DNA of 64,000 bases from Microbacterium oleivorans (GCF_001644225.1 NZ_LSTV01000001.1:186001-250000); one strand, 5' to 3'; numbered from the stretch's first letter, positions 51,388 to 61,468 are shown. The notes: a model not told the origin generated them from the sequence alone. Numbers and translations are program-made.

Positions 51388-52881
51388 GTGTCCACCCTCA
51401 GCGACCTCGTCTACGCCCAAGGCCGATCCACCGCGGAGGATGTGGAGTGGCTCCACCGCCTCGCCGGTGACGGTCAGCTCCTCGCCGACCTGGCCTTCGC
51501 GGACATCGTCATCTGGGTGCCGACATCGGACGACTCGTTCATCGCCGTCGCCCACACCCGGCCGAGCGGAGCGGCGACCCTGTTCTACCGCGACATCGTC
51601 GGCGACGCCGTGCGGCCGCAATGGCGCACGCAGGTCACGGATGCGTTCACGCAGGTGCGCGTCGTGGACTCGTCCTCGCCGGACTGGTTCGAGGAGACCC
51701 CGACCCGCGTGCGGGCCGTGCCGATCGTGCGCGAGCGCGCAGCGGAGGGACGCGAGAGCCGGGTGATCGGCGTGCTGACCCGGCACACCAACCTCGGCGA
51801 GGCCCGCACCCCGTCGCGTCAGCAGATCACCTTCAACGACTGCGCGGACGACCTGTTCGGGATGATCGCATCGGCGGACTTCCCCGACCTCACGGCGCCG
51901 ACCTCGCCGCGCCGGGGCGCCCCCCGGGCCTCGGACGGCCTCATCCGTCTCGACGTCGACGGCATCACGACGTTCGCGAGCCCGAACGCCCTGTCGGCCT
52001 TCAACCGGCTCGGCTTCGACGACGAGCTCGAAGGCGAATCGCTCATGGAGGTGGCGACGAAGATCATGCCGGCGTCGCGCCAGTTCGACGAGTCGCTGCC
52101 GATCGTGATGGCAGGTCGTGCGCCGTGGCGCGCGGACGTCGAGGCGCGCGGCGTCACCGTGTCGCTCCGGACCATCCCCCTGCGCGAGAACGGCACCCGC
52201 ATCGGTGCCATCGTCCTGTGCCGCGACGTGAGCGAGATCCGCCACCAGGAGCAGGAGCTCATCACGAAGGATGCGACGATCCGCGAGATCCACCATCGCG
52301 TCAAGAACAACCTGCAGACCGTCGCGTCGCTCCTGCGCATCCAGGCGCGGCGGACCCATTCCGACGAGGGTCGGGACGCCCTGACGCAGGCCATGCGCCG
52401 GGTGAGCGCGATCGCCGTCGTCCACGACACCTTGTCGGAGGGGCTCACGCAGAGCGTGGACTTCGACGACGTGTTCGAGCGCGTGCTCAAGCTCGTCGCC
52501 GAGGTCGCGGCGGCGCCCAACACGCGTGCCCGCACGGTCAAGACCGGCACGTTCGGGACGCTGCCGAGCGAGTACGCGACGCCGCTCGCCCTCGCGCTCA
52601 CCGAGCTCGTGACGAACGCCGTCGAACACGGTCTGGCCGACAAGGAGGGCGAGGTCGAGATCATCGCCGAGCGCGACGAGGACCGGCTCGCGGTCCGCGT
52701 CCGCGACACCGGTGTCGGCCTGCCCGAGGGTCAGGTCGGTCGGGGTCTCGGCACGCAGATCGTGAGGACGCTCATCCAGGGTGAGCTGAGCGGGACGATT
52801 GACTGGCACACCCTGATGGGCAGCGGGACCGAGGTGACGATCGAGATCCCGATGCGGTACATCGAGCGCGCGCGGGCCTGA
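51388..52881 (+). CDS. pdtaS: Cytosolic sensor histidine kinase PdtaS
   Basis: This 497-residue soluble kinase has a GAF domain (about 1-160), a PAS domain (about 185-285) and HisKA_2 with IREIHHRVKNNLQTVASLL (His302/303). A HATPase domain with TELVTNAVEHG and GRGLGTQIVRTL follows. It matches Rv3220c, which phosphorylates the RNA-binding antiterminator PdtaR and senses copper, NO or other ligands. No membrane helix is present. pdtaR is not in this window. whiB1 lies next door, as in mycobacteria. Confidence 0.93.
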   Translation: MSTLSDLVYAQGRSTAEDVEWLHRLAGDGQLLADLAFADIVIWVPTSDDSFIAVAHTRPSGAATLFYRDIVGDAVRPQWRTQVTDAFTQVRVVDSSSPDWFEETPTRVRAVPIVRERAAEGRESRVIGVLTRHTNLGEARTPSRQQITFNDCADDLFGMIASADFPDLTAPTSPRRGAPRASDGLIRLDVDGITTFASPNALSAFNRLGFDDELEGESLMEVATKIMPASRQFDESLPIVMAGRAPWRADVEARGVTVSLRTIPLRENGTRIGAIVLCRDVSEIRHQEQELITKDATIREIHHRVKNNLQTVASLLRIQARRTHSDEGRDALTQAMRRVSAIAVVHDTLSEGLTQSVDFDDVFERVLKLVAEVAAAPNTRARTVKTGTFGTLPSEYATPLALALTELVTNAVEHGLADKEGEVEIIAERDEDRLAVRVRDTGVGLPEGQVGRGLGTQIVRTLIQGELSGTIDWHTLMGSGTEVTIEIPMRYIERARA

Positions 52882-52899
52882 GGCCCGCGCGCGGCGGTG

Positions 52900-53148
52900 T
52901 CAGGACGCGCGGCGGGCGCGGGCGGCGCGGCGCTTGAGGGCGCGGCGCTCGTCTTCGGAGAGACCGCCCCAGACACCCGAGTCCTGGCCGGTCTCGAGGG
53001 CGTACTGGAGGCAGAGTTCGGTGACGGTGCACCGGGCGCAGACGGACTTCGCCTTCTCGATCTGGTCGACGGCGGGCCCGGTGTTCCCCACGGGGAAGAA
53101 CAGTTCGGGGTCGACGGTCAGGCAGGCGGCTTTGTCGCGCCAATCCAT
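52900..53148 (-). CDS. whiB1: WhiB1 iron-sulfur transcription factor
   Basis: The 82 residues are almost collinear with mycobacterial WhiB1: MDWRDKAACLTVDPELFFPVG, cluster cysteines 9, 37, 40 and 46, GVWGGLSEDERRALKRR. WhiB1 is a NO-sensitive 4Fe-4S partner of the principal sigma factor. AAGGAG lies seven bases before the ATG. The 218-base upstream region is unusually AT-rich and carries a perfect palindrome. Confidence 0.95.
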   Translation of the reverse strand: MDWRDKAACLTVDPELFFPVGNTGPAVDQIEKAKSVCARCTVTELCLQYALETGQDSGVWGGLSEDERRALKRRAARARRAS

Positions 53149-53270
53149 AGCGGTGCTCCTTGTGGGGGATCGGAAGTCGGGATGCGACGCCGGGCGACGT
53201 CGACTAACCTGAGTGGTGTGCGAGCTGTTGCTCGCCCCACGCCGCTGTGGGAGCACACTTGCCCATCAAT

Positions 53271-53294
53271 ATTCCCATGCCCGGGCATGGGAAT
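53271..53294. promoter_or_regulatory. Perfect 24-bp palindrome between whiB1 and the 53367 gene
   Basis: ATTCCCATGCCC (53271-53282) is followed directly by its exact reverse complement (53283-53294) with no spacer. It lies 122 bases upstream of whiB1 and 72 bases upstream of the divergent gene. It is followed by two GGGTTA repeats (53298-53303, 53314-53319). It is probably an operator for an unidentified dimeric regulator. Confidence 0.55.
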
Positions 53295-53366
53295 CAAGGG
53301 TTATGTGAATCGCGGGTTAACGGAGTATTTCGGCGCCTCGCCGTGCCCCGGCGCCCAGGAGGAGCA

Positions 53367-53771
53367 GTGAACGTGCGTACCACCCGCGTCGAGCGGATCG
53401 CGGCCGGATGGCTCGCCCTCGAGGCGATCGGCGTCCTGGCCCTCGCCGCGTGGGAGCTGATCGCGCTCGTCCGCGGCGACAGCGAGAGCGTGCCGAATTC
53501 GCTGGCACTCCTCGCCCTGACGGTGATCGGCGCGGTCGCCGTCGCAGGCTTCGCCGTCGCCGTGTGGCGCGGCAGGTCGTGGGGACGCTCCGGCGGCGTC
53601 GTCGTGCAGTTGCTCGTCCTGTCCGTCGCGCTCGGAACCCTCACGGGAGAGGGAGCCGACGCACGCCTCGCCGCGACGATCGCGGTCCCCGCCGTCGTGG
53701 GGCTCGTCCTCCTGATCGCGGCCGCTCGGGCGGCCGGCGCGCGATCGCGGAGCGAGGCCGACGAAGTCTGA
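53367..53771 (+). CDS. Small four-helix membrane protein, unknown function
   Basis: This 134-residue protein has four hydrophobic segments (about 14-32, 43-62, 69-87, 97-118) and charged ends. AGGAGGAG lies just before the GTG; GTG 53373 in the same frame has better spacing. I do not recognise the family, though small membrane proteins are often found between whiB1 and bcp in related genomes. It ends directly against the convergent bcp stop. Confidence 0.65.
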   Translation: MNVRTTRVERIAAGWLALEAIGVLALAAWELIALVRGDSESVPNSLALLALTVIGAVAVAGFAVAVWRGRSWGRSGGVVVQLLVLSVALGTLTGEGADARLAATIAVPAVVGLVLLIAAARAAGARSRSEADEV

Positions 53772-54236
53772 TCAGACCTCGAGCAGGCTCCGGATCCGCG
53801 CCACGTGGCCGGTGGCCTTCACGTTGTAGAGCGCGTGCGCGACCGTGCCGTCCTCGTCGATCACGAAGGTCGAGCGGATGACGCCCTCGACGACCTTGCC
53901 GTAGTTCATCTTCTCGCCCCACGCGCCGTAGGCCTCGTGGACGCTGTGGTCGGGGTCGCTCAGGAGGGCATAGGGAAGGGCGTCGCGCTCACGGAACTCG
54001 CGCAGCTTCGCCGGCTCGTCGCGGGAGATCCCCACCACGGTGTACCCGGCCGCCTGCAGCGGCGCGACGCTGTCGCGGAAGTCGCAGGCCTCGGTCGTGC
54101 AGCCCGGCGTCATGGCGGCGGGGTAGAAGAAGGCGATGAGGCGCCCGCCGCGGAAGTCGCTCAGCGAGACGGTCCGCCCGTCCTGGTCGACGAGGGTGAA
54201 GTCGGGGGCGGGGGATCCGGGGTTCAGGCGCGGCAT
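53772..54236 (-). CDS. bcp: Thiol peroxidase Bcp (AhpC/TSA family)
   Basis: This 154-residue atypical two-Cys peroxiredoxin has peroxidatic Cys46 and resolving Cys51 in TPGCTTEACDF. It reduces peroxides with thioredoxin. One detail departs from the family: the FxPKAxTPGC motif here is FYPAAMTPGC, lacking the Lys. The start is leaderless from TAAAAT. It lies downstream of aroA-rsgA on the same strand with its own promoter. Confidence 0.93.
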   Translation of the reverse strand: MPRLNPGSPAPDFTLVDQDGRTVSLSDFRGGRLIAFFYPAAMTPGCTTEACDFRDSVAPLQAAGYTVVGISRDEPAKLREFRERDALPYALLSDPDHSVHEAYGAWGEKMNYGKVVEGVIRSTFVIDEDGTVAHALYNVKATGHVARIRSLLEV

Positions 54237-54242
54237 CCCCTC

Positions 54243-54248
54243 ATTTTA
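54243..54248 (-). promoter_or_regulatory. -10 box of leaderless bcp
   Basis: TAAAAT on the reverse strand (5/6) is followed by six bases and then ATG. It sits in the 21 bases between rsgA and bcp. Confidence 0.65.
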
Positions 54249-54257
54249 GTCGGCCGC

Positions 54258-55301
54258 TCAGGTCGCGAAGGTGGCGAGGAGTCGCTGCAACGAGTCCAGT
54301 CGCGCAGGACCGCGCTCGCCCAGCCGACCCTCCGCCACGGCCTCGATGATCGCGCAGTCGGGAGCGTCGGGCAGGTGCGTGCACCCGCGCGGGCACTCCT
54401 CGGCGACGGCGGCGAGATCGGTGTAGGCGCGGAGGATGTTGGCGGGGTCCACGTGGCCCAGACCGAACGACCGGACGCCGGGGGTGTCGATCACCCAGCC
54501 GCGACCCCGGTCGCCGACGTAGCGGAGCGAGACGGCCGAGCTCGACGTGTGGCGGCCGCGGCCGGTCACCTCGTTGACGTGTCCGGTCGCGCGCGCGGCG
54601 TCGGGGACGAGGGCGTTGACGAGGGTCGACTTGCCGACACCGGAATGGCCGACGAACACGGTGGCGTGCCCGGCGAGGCGTTCGCCGATCTCGGCGACCG
54701 GCATCGCGCCCGTCCCGCTGGTGAACACCTCCAGGTCGTCGAGGCCCTCGAAGTGCGCGAGGAAGGATGCCGGATCGGCGAGATCGGTCTTGGTGACGAC
54801 GAGCAGCGGGTGCATGCCGGCATCCAGCGCCGCGATGAGGTAGCGGTCGACGAGGCGCGGGCGGGGTTCGGGGTCGGCGGCGGCCACGACGATGAGCAGC
54901 TGATCGGCGTTGGCGACGATGATGCGCTCGACCTGGTCGGTGTCGTCCGCGCTGCGGCGCAGCAGCGAGGTGCGCTCCTCGATGCCGACGATGCGCGCGA
55001 GGGTGCCGTCGTCGCCGGAGGTGTCGCCGACGACCCGGGCGCGGTCGCCGTTGACGATCGGCTGCTTGCGGAGTTCGCGGGCGCGCGTTGCGAGGATCTG
55101 GCGCTCGTCCGGGCCGTCCTCGTCGATCAGGACGGTGTAGCGGCCACGGTCCACGCCGAGCACGCGGGCGGTCTGCGCATCCGCGTGCGCGGGGCGGCGC
55201 TTGGTGCGGGGGCGGTTGGCCTTGGGATTCGGCCGGACGCGGATGTCGGCCTCGTCGTAGTCGAGGTCGTCGTCGTCGCCATCGTCGTCGAGCCAGCTCA
55301 C
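54258..55301 (-). CDS. rsgA: Ribosome small subunit GTPase RsgA
   Basis: This 347-residue circularly permuted GTPase helps mature the 30S subunit. It has an OB fold (about 40-120), then TKTD, G1 GHSGVGKST and DTPG in permuted order, and a C-terminal zinc knuckle CPRGCTH...C. An Asp-rich N-terminal tail (DDDGDDDDLDYDE) is typical of actinobacteria. The GTG overlaps the aroA stop (GTGA). Confidence 0.95.
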   Translation of the reverse strand: MSWLDDDGDDDDLDYDEADIRVRPNPKANRPRTKRRPAHADAQTARVLGVDRGRYTVLIDEDGPDERQILATRARELRKQPIVNGDRARVVGDTSGDDGTLARIVGIEERTSLLRRSADDTDQVERIIVANADQLLIVVAAADPEPRPRLVDRYLIAALDAGMHPLLVVTKTDLADPASFLAHFEGLDDLEVFTSGTGAMPVAEIGERLAGHATVFVGHSGVGKSTLVNALVPDAARATGHVNEVTGRGRHTSSSAVSLRYVGDRGRGWVIDTPGVRSFGLGHVDPANILRAYTDLAAVAEECPRGCTHLPDAPDCAIIEAVAEGRLGERGPARLDSLQRLLATFAT

Positions 55302-56626
55302 GCGAGCATGCCCGCCCACAGCTGGGGGAACTCGGGCATCGTCTTGGCCGTCGTCCCGATGTCGTCGACGACCACCCCGGGCACCCGCAGGCCGATGACC
55401 GCGCCCGCCGTCGCCATGCGGTGGTCGTGGTGGGCGCGCCACCCCCCGCCGTGCAGGGGCCTCGGAACGATGTGGATGCCGTCCTTCCGCTCCTCCGCCT
55501 CGCCGCCGAGCGCGCGGAGGTTCTCCACGAGGGCCGCGATCCGATCCGTCTCGTGGCCCCGGATGTGACCGATGCCGTGGAAGGTCGTGGGGGCGTCGGC
55601 GAACGCGGCGAGCGCGAACAGCGTCGGGGTGAGCTCGCTCGCCGCCGACAGGTCGAGGTCGAGGCCGGCGATGCGGTCGCCCGCGGTGACGGTGAGCGCT
55701 CCGGCTCGGCGGGAGACGTGCGCTCCCATGACGGGCAGGATGTCGGCCAGCAGCGCGCCCGGCTGGGTCGAGTGCGCGGGCCAGCCGGGGACCGTCACCG
55801 ACCCGCCGGTGAGGACGGCGGCGGCGAGGAACGGAGCGGCGTTGGAGAGGTCGGGTTCGATCGCGATCTCCTTGCCGCGCACCGGTCCCGCGGGCACGAG
55901 CCACTCGTTCGGGGTGGGGTGCTCGACATGCACCCCGCGGCGGGCGAGTGCCTCGACCGTCATCTCGATGTGGGGGAGGCTCGGCAGGCGCTCGCCGTCG
56001 TGGATGAGACGCAGGCCGACGTCGAAGCGCGCCGCGGCCAGGAGCAGTCCGGAGACGAACTGACTGGACTGGCTCGCGTCGATCGTGACCTCGCCGCCGC
56101 GGAGGTGCCCGTGGCCGCGCACGTCGAAGGGGAGCGACCAGCTGCCGGCGTCGTCGATGTCCGCCCCGATGTCACGCAGCGCGTGGATCATCGCCCCCAT
56201 CGGGCGGTGCAGAGCGGTGGGGTGCGCGGTCACGTGCACATCGCCCACGGCGAGGCCGGCGATCGGGGAGACGAATCGCATGACGGTGCCGGCCTGACCG
56301 CAGTCGATCGTGGTGCCGCCGGTGAAGCGGGACGGCGGGGTGACCTCGAGGTCCGGACCGAAGGGGGAGTCGCCGGCGACCGGCTCGATCCTCACGCCGA
56401 GGCGACGGAGGGCGTCGATCATGCGTGCGGAGTCGTCCGAGTGGAGCGCGCCGGTCAGCAGGCTCGGTCCGTCGGCGATGGCGGAGAGGACGAGTTCGCG
56501 GTTGGTGAGCGACTTCGACCCCGGCACCGTCACGTGCGCGTGGACCGGCTCGCCCGGCGTGGGCGCCGGCCACGACCCGCCGGGGATCTCGTCGGCAGTG
56601 GCGGGGGAGGAAGGGGCGTCGCTCAT
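55298..56626 (-). CDS. aroA: 3-phosphoshikimate 1-carboxyvinyltransferase
   Basis: The enzyme has 442 residues and makes EPSP from shikimate 3-phosphate and PEP. Family blocks are VPGSKSLTNRELVLSA, IDCGQAGTVMRF, DASQSSQFVSG, EPDLSNAAPF and HHDHRMATAGAV. The ATG at 56626 lies seven bases after TAGGCT. Longer in-frame starts upstream would cross that promoter and are rejected. It is divergent from sigH. Confidence 0.95.
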   Translation of the reverse strand: MSDAPSSPATADEIPGGSWPAPTPGEPVHAHVTVPGSKSLTNRELVLSAIADGPSLLTGALHSDDSARMIDALRRLGVRIEPVAGDSPFGPDLEVTPPSRFTGGTTIDCGQAGTVMRFVSPIAGLAVGDVHVTAHPTALHRPMGAMIHALRDIGADIDDAGSWSLPFDVRGHGHLRGGEVTIDASQSSQFVSGLLLAAARFDVGLRLIHDGERLPSLPHIEMTVEALARRGVHVEHPTPNEWLVPAGPVRGKEIAIEPDLSNAAPFLAAAVLTGGSVTVPGWPAHSTQPGALLADILPVMGAHVSRRAGALTVTAGDRIAGLDLDLSAASELTPTLFALAAFADAPTTFHGIGHIRGHETDRIAALVENLRALGGEAEERKDGIHIVPRPLHGGGWRAHHDHRMATAGAVIGLRVPGVVVDDIGTTAKTMPEFPQLWAGMLA

Positions 56627-56633
56627 CGCTCCC

Positions 56634-56639
56634 AGCCTA
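56634..56639 (-). promoter_or_regulatory. -10 box of near-leaderless aroA
   Basis: TAGGCT on the reverse strand is followed by seven bases and then ATG. Confidence 0.55.
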
Positions 56640-56720
56640 CTGAACGGCGCGTCGACGCCGACGAGTCGGTGTCTCGGATCTGCGACATCGTCGCGACACG
56701 GCCGCGACATCCGCGAACCT

Positions 56721-56747
56721 GGGAATAGGCCCCGCCCTTCGTCCGTT
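56721..56747 (+). promoter_or_regulatory. SigH/SigR-type autoregulatory promoter
   Basis: GGGAAT (56721-56726), exactly 18 bases, then GTT (56745-56747). This is the GGAAT-N18-GTT signature of actinobacterial SigH/SigR promoters, placed 44 bases before the sigH start. Confidence 0.82.
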
Positions 56748-56790
56748 GACCCCTCTGTCGACACCGTGCATGCCAGGGGAGAGGAGCGCG

Positions 56791-57444
56791 ATGATCGCGA
56801 CAGCCGATGCGCCCGTGCTCGCCGAAGGGGCCGACGTAGACTGGCCTGCGATGAACGATCAGGCGGTCGACGACCCGCGTACCCAGTTCGAGGAGCAGGC
56901 GCTCCCCTTCATGGACCAGCTCTACGCTGCGGCCATGCGGATGACCCGCAACCCGGCCGACGCGTCGGATCTCGTCCAGGAGACCTTCGTGAAGGCGTTC
57001 GCCGCGTGGGCGTCGTTCACGCAGGGCACCAACCTCAAGGCGTGGCTGTACCGCATCCTCACGAACACGTACATCAACACGTACCGGAAGAAGCAGCGCG
57101 AGCCCTACCAGGGCACGATCGACGACCTCGAGGACTGGCAGCTCGGCGGGGCCGAGTCGACCACGGCGTCGTCGGCGCGATCGGCCGAGGCCGAGGCGAT
57201 CGACCACATGCCGGCATCCGTCGTGAAGGACGCGTTGCAGGCGCTTCCGGAGGACTTCCGACTGGCCGTGTACCTCGCGGACGTCGAAGGATTCGCGTAT
57301 CAGGAGATCGCGGACATCATGAAAACCCCCATCGGCACGGTCATGAGCCGTCTGCACCGTGGCAGACGTCAGCTCCGCGACCTGCTGTCCGAATATGCGA
57401 AAGAGCGCGGCATCGATGTGCCCGCCACGAGGAGTGCGAAATGA
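56791..57444 (+). CDS. sigH: ECF sigma factor SigH (SigR type, thiol-oxidative stress)
   Basis: This 217-residue sigma factor has region 2 with [14 protein letters not shown] and [16 protein letters not shown], and region 4 with [20 protein letters not shown] and [18 protein letters not shown]. It directs transcription of thioredoxin and other thiol-stress genes. The ATG at 56791 follows GAGGAG. ATG 56851 (MNDQAVDDP) also has a TAGACT box eight bases upstream, so a short form may be made. Its stop overlaps the anti-sigma gene. Confidence 0.93.
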   Translation: MIATADAPVLAEGADVDWPAMNDQAVDDPRTQFEEQALPFMDQLYAAAMRMTRNPADASDLVQETFVKAFAAWASFTQGTNLKAWLYRILTNTYINTYRKKQREPYQGTIDDLEDWQLGGAESTTASSARSAEAEAIDHMPASVVKDALQALPEDFRLAVYLADVEGFAYQEIADIMKTPIGTVMSRLHRGRRQLRDLLSEYAKERGIDVPATRSAK

Positions 57445-57686
57445 CCGACTGCGGTTGCGACAAAGCCCGGCAGGACCTCGAGGAGTACCTGCGCAACGAG
57501 ATCTGCCACACGCGCCACTCGGACATCACCGAGCACCTGGAGAACTGCGCCGCGTGCCGCGACGAAGCCCTGGTCGCCACCACCCTGACCGCGGTGGTCG
57601 CGCGCGCGTGCAAAGAGGCTGCGCCGGAGGACCTACGCGATCAGGTGCTCGCGCGGCTGCGCGCGGAGCAGGCGACGCACCACTGA
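57441..57686 (+). CDS. Zinc anti-sigma factor (RsrA/RshA type)
   Basis: This 81-residue protein has the ZAS motif HLENCAAC (His32, Cys36, Cys39) plus Cys4, Cys6 and Cys22. It binds SigH when reduced and lets go when disulfides form. ATGA overlap with sigH keeps the two at equal amounts. Rv3221A is the mycobacterial counterpart. Confidence 0.93.
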   Translation: MTDCGCDKARQDLEEYLRNEICHTRHSDITEHLENCAACRDEALVATTLTAVVARACKEAAPEDLRDQVLARLRAEQATHH

Positions 57687-57706
57687 CCGGACGCCACCCC
57701 TCGTTC

Positions 57707-57750
57707 CACAAAAGAAGAGGCCCCGCCGAAGCGGGGCCCCTTCTTTTGTG
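57707..57750. terminator. Bidirectional terminator between sigH-rsrA and kgd
   Basis: There are 20-base arms with one mismatch around the loop CGAA (57727-57730). The right arm ends with TTCTTTTG and the left arm holds AAAAGAAG, so both directions get a T-rich side. Confidence 0.88.
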
Positions 57751-57757
57751 AAGGCGC

Positions 57758-60700
57758 TCAGAAGGTGAGCGCCTTCTCCATGATCGCGGCGTGCTCGCGG
57801 GCGTGGACCTTCGGTGAGCCGGTCGCCGTGGAGGCGGCCGAGGAACGCGAGATCCGCTTGATCGTGCGGCCGTGGAGGTGCTTGACGACCTCGAGCGCGA
57901 TGAACGGCCAGGCGCCCTGGTTCTCGGGCTCTTCCTGGACCCAGAACAGCTCGGCGTTCGGGTAGCTGTCGAGCACCGCGTTGAGCTGGTCGATGGGGGC
58001 CGGGTAGTACTGCTCCAGGCGGACGAGCGCGACCTTCTCGTTCGGGTTCTTCTCGAGCTCGGCGGCGAGGTCCCAGTGGATCTTGCCGGCGTGCAGCAGC
58101 ACCCGGGTCACCGCCTCGCGGTCGAGGGAGCGGCTGTCGTCGATCACCGGCTCGAACCGGCCGTCGAGGAAGTCCTCGACGGGGCTCGTGGCGTTGCGCA
58201 GGCGCAGCATCGCCTTCGGCGTGAAGACGACGAGCGGCCGGCGCGGGCGGGCGTACGCCTGACGGCGCAGCAGGTGGAAGTACGACGCCGGCGTCGACGG
58301 ACGTGCGACGGTCATGTTGTCCTGCGCGCACATCTGCAGGTAGCGCTCGATGCGCGCCGACGAGTGGTCGGGTCCCTGGCCCTCGTAGCCGTGGGGGAGC
58401 AGGAGCACGACGCCGGACTGCTGGCCCCACTTCTGCTCGGCCGAGGAGATGAACTCGTCGATCACCGACTGGGCGCCGTTGGCGAAGTCGCCGAACTGGG
58501 CCTCCCACAGCGTGAGGGTGTCGGCCCGCTCGACCGAGTAGCCGTACTCGAACGCCATCGCGGCGTACTCGCTCAGGAGAGAGTCGTACACGTAGAAACG
58601 CCCCTGGTTGTCGCTCAGGTTCGCCAGCGGCAGCCACTCCTGACCGTTCGCACGGTCGTGCATGACGGCGTGACGCGTCACGAACGTGCCGCGTCGGACG
58701 TCCTGACCGGCGAGGCGGACGTTCGAGCCCTCGACCAGCAGCGAACCGAACGCGAGCAGCTCGCCGAAGCCCCAGTCGATCTTGCCGTTGCGGCTCATGT
58801 CGTGCCGCTTCTCGAGCAGCTGCTGCAGCTTGGTGTGGACCGTGAAGCCCTCGGGCTTGTTGACGAAGGCGTCCCCGATGCGCTCGATGACGTCGCGGGC
58901 GACCCCGGTGGTCTCGGGCTCGCCGACGGCCGTGTCGGCCGGTTCGTCCGCCGCGACGACCGGCGAGGTACCGGTCTGGGCGGCGTGCGTCTCGGCGAAG
59001 GCGATCTCGAGGCGGTTCTGGAAGTCCTGCTTGGCCTTCTCGTACTCCTCCTCGGTGATGTCGCCGCGACCGACGAGCGCCTCGGTGTAGAGCTTGCGCA
59101 CCGAGCGCTTGGCCTCGATCAGGTTCGTCATGAGCGGCTGCGTCATCGAGGGGTCGTCGCCCTCGTTGTGACCGCGGCGCCGGTAGCAGACGAGGTCGAT
59201 CACGACATCCCGGTTGAACTCCTGCCGGTAGCGGAAGGCGAGCTCGGCGACGTGGACGACGGCCTCGGGGTCGTCGCCGTTCACGTGGAAGATCGGCGCC
59301 TGGATCGTCTTGGCGACGTCGGTCGCGTAGATCGACGTGCGGGCGTCGAGGGGGAGCGTGGTGAAACCGACCTGGTTGTTGACGACGACGTGCACCGTGC
59401 CGCCCGTGCGGTAGCCGCGCAGACGCGACATCTGCAGGGTCTCCATCACGACGCCCTGGCCGGCGAAGGCCGCGTCGCCGTGGACGAGGATCGGCAGCCA
59501 CGAGAACGAGCCGATGGGGAGGCGGTCCTGCTTGGCGCGGACGATGCCCTCGAGGACGCCGTCGACCGTCTCGAGGTGCGAGGGGTTCGCCGCGAGGTAG
59601 ACGGGGAGCTCCTCGCCGCCGTCGGCGACGAAGGTGCCCTCGGTGCCGAGGTGGTACTTGACGTCGCCCGAGCCGCTCTTCGAGCCGACGGCGACGGAGC
59701 CCTCGAACTCGCGGAAGATCTGGCTGTAGGTCTTGCCGGCGACGTTCGTGAGGACGTTGAGGCGACCGCGGTGGGCCATGGCGATGGCGGCGCCGTCGAG
59801 GCCCTCGGCCGCCGCGCCCTGCAGGATCTGGTCGAGCAGGGGCACGAGCGATTCGCCGCCCTCGAGGCTGAACCTCTTCTGGCCGACGAACTTCGTCTGC
59901 AGGAAGGTCTCGAACGCCTCGGCCTCGTTGAGCTTGCCGAGCACGCGCAACTGCTCGTCGTGGCCGGGCTTCTGGTACTTGACCTCGAGGTTGTCCTGGA
60001 ACCACTTGCGCTGCGTCGGGTCCTGGATGTGCATGTACTCGACGCCGATGGTGCGGCAGTACGAGTCGCGCAGGATGCCCAGGATGTCGCGCAGCTTCAT
60101 CGTGCGCTTGCCGCCGAAGCCGTTCGTGACGAACTCGCGGTCGAGGTCCCAGAATGTCAGGCCGTGGTTCTCGATCTCGAGGTCGGGGTGCGTGCGCTGC
60201 ACGTACTCGAGCGGGTCGATGTCGGCCATCATGTGGCCGCGGACGCGGTAGGAGTTGATGAGCTCCTGCACGCGAGCCGTCTTGTCGACGCGCTCGGCGA
60301 CGTCGACCTTGATGTCGCTCGACCAGCGGATGGGGGAGTACGGGATGCGGAGCGCCGCGAAGATGTCGTCGTAGAACCCCTCCTGGCCGATCAGCAGCTG
60401 GTGCACGATCTTCAGGAACTCGCCCGAGCCGGCACCCTGGATGACGCGGTGGTCGTAGGTGCTCGTGAGCGTGATGGTCTTGCCGATGCCGAGCTCGCCG
60501 AGCGTCTTCTCGCTCGCGCCCTGGAACTCGGCCGGGTAGTCGAGGGCGCCGGCGCCGATGATGCAGCCCTGGCCCTTCATCAAGCGCGGGACGGAGTGGA
60601 CCGTGCCGATGCCGCCGGGGTTGGTCAGCGAGACCGTCGTCCCCTGGAAGTCCGCCGCGGTGAGCTTGTTCTTGCGGGCGCGCTGGACGAGGTCCTCGTA

Positions 60701-61468
60701 CGCGGTGAGGTACTCGCCGAACGTCAGCGTCTCGGCCTGCTTGATGCTCGGCACCATGAGGGCACGCGTGCCGTCGGGCTTCGGCAGGTCGATCGCGATG
60801 CCGAGGTTGATGTGGGCGGGCGCGACGACGGACGGCTTGCCGTCGACCTCGGCGTAGTACACGTTCTGGGTCGGGAAGGCCTTCAGGGCCTGGATGAGCG
60901 CCCACCCGATGATGTGGGTGAAGCTCACCTTGCCGCCGCGCGTGCGGGACATGTGGTTGTTGATGACGATGCGGTTGTCGATCATCAGCTTCGCCGGGAT
61001 CGTCCGCACGCTCGTCGCGGTCGGGACGGTGAGGGACTCGTCCATGTTGGCCGCGAGGGTCTTCGGGAGTCCGCGCAGCGGCGTGACGGTGTCCTCGAGG
61101 ACGGCCTTGTCGGCGGCGGGTGCGGCCTTAGGGGCCTCGGCCGGGATCGGCTGCGGTGCGGCCGGACGCGCGGTTGTCCGGGCGACGGGCTGGGCGCCGG
61201 CCGCGGCGGGGCGGTTCTCGGCTGCCGGAGCCGCCGGAGCGGATGCCGGTGCGGCGGATCCGGCCGGTGCGGATGCCGCAGGTGCGGGTTCCGTCGCGGG
61301 TGCGCCGGAGGCTCCGTCGGGGGTGTAGGCCTCGAGGATCGGCCACCACTCCTTGTCCACCGAGTTCTTGTCGCGGCTGTACTGCTCGTACAGCTCCGCG
61401 ACGAGCCATTCGTTGGCTCCGAACTCCCCGTCGCTCGTAGTTCCCACGCCGGTCGCCTGACTGGACAC
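57758..61468 (-). CDS. kgd: Multifunctional 2-oxoglutarate decarboxylase/dehydrogenase (Kgd/OdhA)
   Basis: This 1236-residue enzyme of the TCA cycle has several parts. Residues 1-40 are the short helical N-terminus ([15 protein letters not shown]), 60-120 an Ala/Pro linker, and about 130-350 an E2-like acyltransferase domain. That domain has [14 protein letters not shown], lacking the HxxxDG Asp, and no lipoyl domain. Residues about 370-1236 form the ThDP-dependent E1 part, with [21 protein letters not shown] and [11 protein letters not shown]. As in mycobacteria and corynebacteria it would join a mixed PDH/ODH complex. The GTG start has AGGCGGA upstream. Confidence 0.96.
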   Translation of the reverse strand: MSSQATGVGTTSDGEFGANEWLVAELYEQYSRDKNSVDKEWWPILEAYTPDGASGAPATEPAPAASAPAGSAAPASAPAAPAAENRPAAAGAQPVARTTARPAAPQPIPAEAPKAAPAADKAVLEDTVTPLRGLPKTLAANMDESLTVPTATSVRTIPAKLMIDNRIVINNHMSRTRGGKVSFTHIIGWALIQALKAFPTQNVYYAEVDGKPSVVAPAHINLGIAIDLPKPDGTRALMVPSIKQAETLTFGEYLTAYEDLVQRARKNKLTAADFQGTTVSLTNPGGIGTVHSVPRLMKGQGCIIGAGALDYPAEFQGASEKTLGELGIGKTITLTSTYDHRVIQGAGSGEFLKIVHQLLIGQEGFYDDIFAALRIPYSPIRWSSDIKVDVAERVDKTARVQELINSYRVRGHMMADIDPLEYVQRTHPDLEIENHGLTFWDLDREFVTNGFGGKRTMKLRDILGILRDSYCRTIGVEYMHIQDPTQRKWFQDNLEVKYQKPGHDEQLRVLGKLNEAEAFETFLQTKFVGQKRFSLEGGESLVPLLDQILQGAAAEGLDGAAIAMAHRGRLNVLTNVAGKTYSQIFREFEGSVAVGSKSGSGDVKYHLGTEGTFVADGGEELPVYLAANPSHLETVDGVLEGIVRAKQDRLPIGSFSWLPILVHGDAAFAGQGVVMETLQMSRLRGYRTGGTVHVVVNNQVGFTTLPLDARTSIYATDVAKTIQAPIFHVNGDDPEAVVHVAELAFRYRQEFNRDVVIDLVCYRRRGHNEGDDPSMTQPLMTNLIEAKRSVRKLYTEALVGRGDITEEEYEKAKQDFQNRLEIAFAETHAAQTGTSPVVAADEPADTAVGEPETTGVARDVIERIGDAFVNKPEGFTVHTKLQQLLEKRHDMSRNGKIDWGFGELLAFGSLLVEGSNVRLAGQDVRRGTFVTRHAVMHDRANGQEWLPLANLSDNQGRFYVYDSLLSEYAAMAFEYGYSVERADTLTLWEAQFGDFANGAQSVIDEFISSAEQKWGQQSGVVLLLPHGYEGQGPDHSSARIERYLQMCAQDNMTVARPSTPASYFHLLRRQAYARPRRPLVVFTPKAMLRLRNATSPVEDFLDGRFEPVIDDSRSLDREAVTRVLLHAGKIHWDLAAELEKNPNEKVALVRLEQYYPAPIDQLNAVLDSYPNAELFWVQEEPENQGAWPFIALEVVKHLHGRTIKRISRSSAASTATGSPKVHAREHAAIMEKALTF

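Noticed and set aside
53289..53318. GGGAAT followed by GTT as a second SigH promoter upstream of the 53367 gene
   Set aside because: The spacer is 21 bases instead of 17-19. GGGAAT is simply one arm of the perfect palindrome.
57633..60905. 1090-residue reverse-strand ORF overlapping kgd in another frame
   Set aside because: It is Arg/His/Pro-rich low-complexity sequence, and the kgd frame has clear E1 and E2 motifs throughout.
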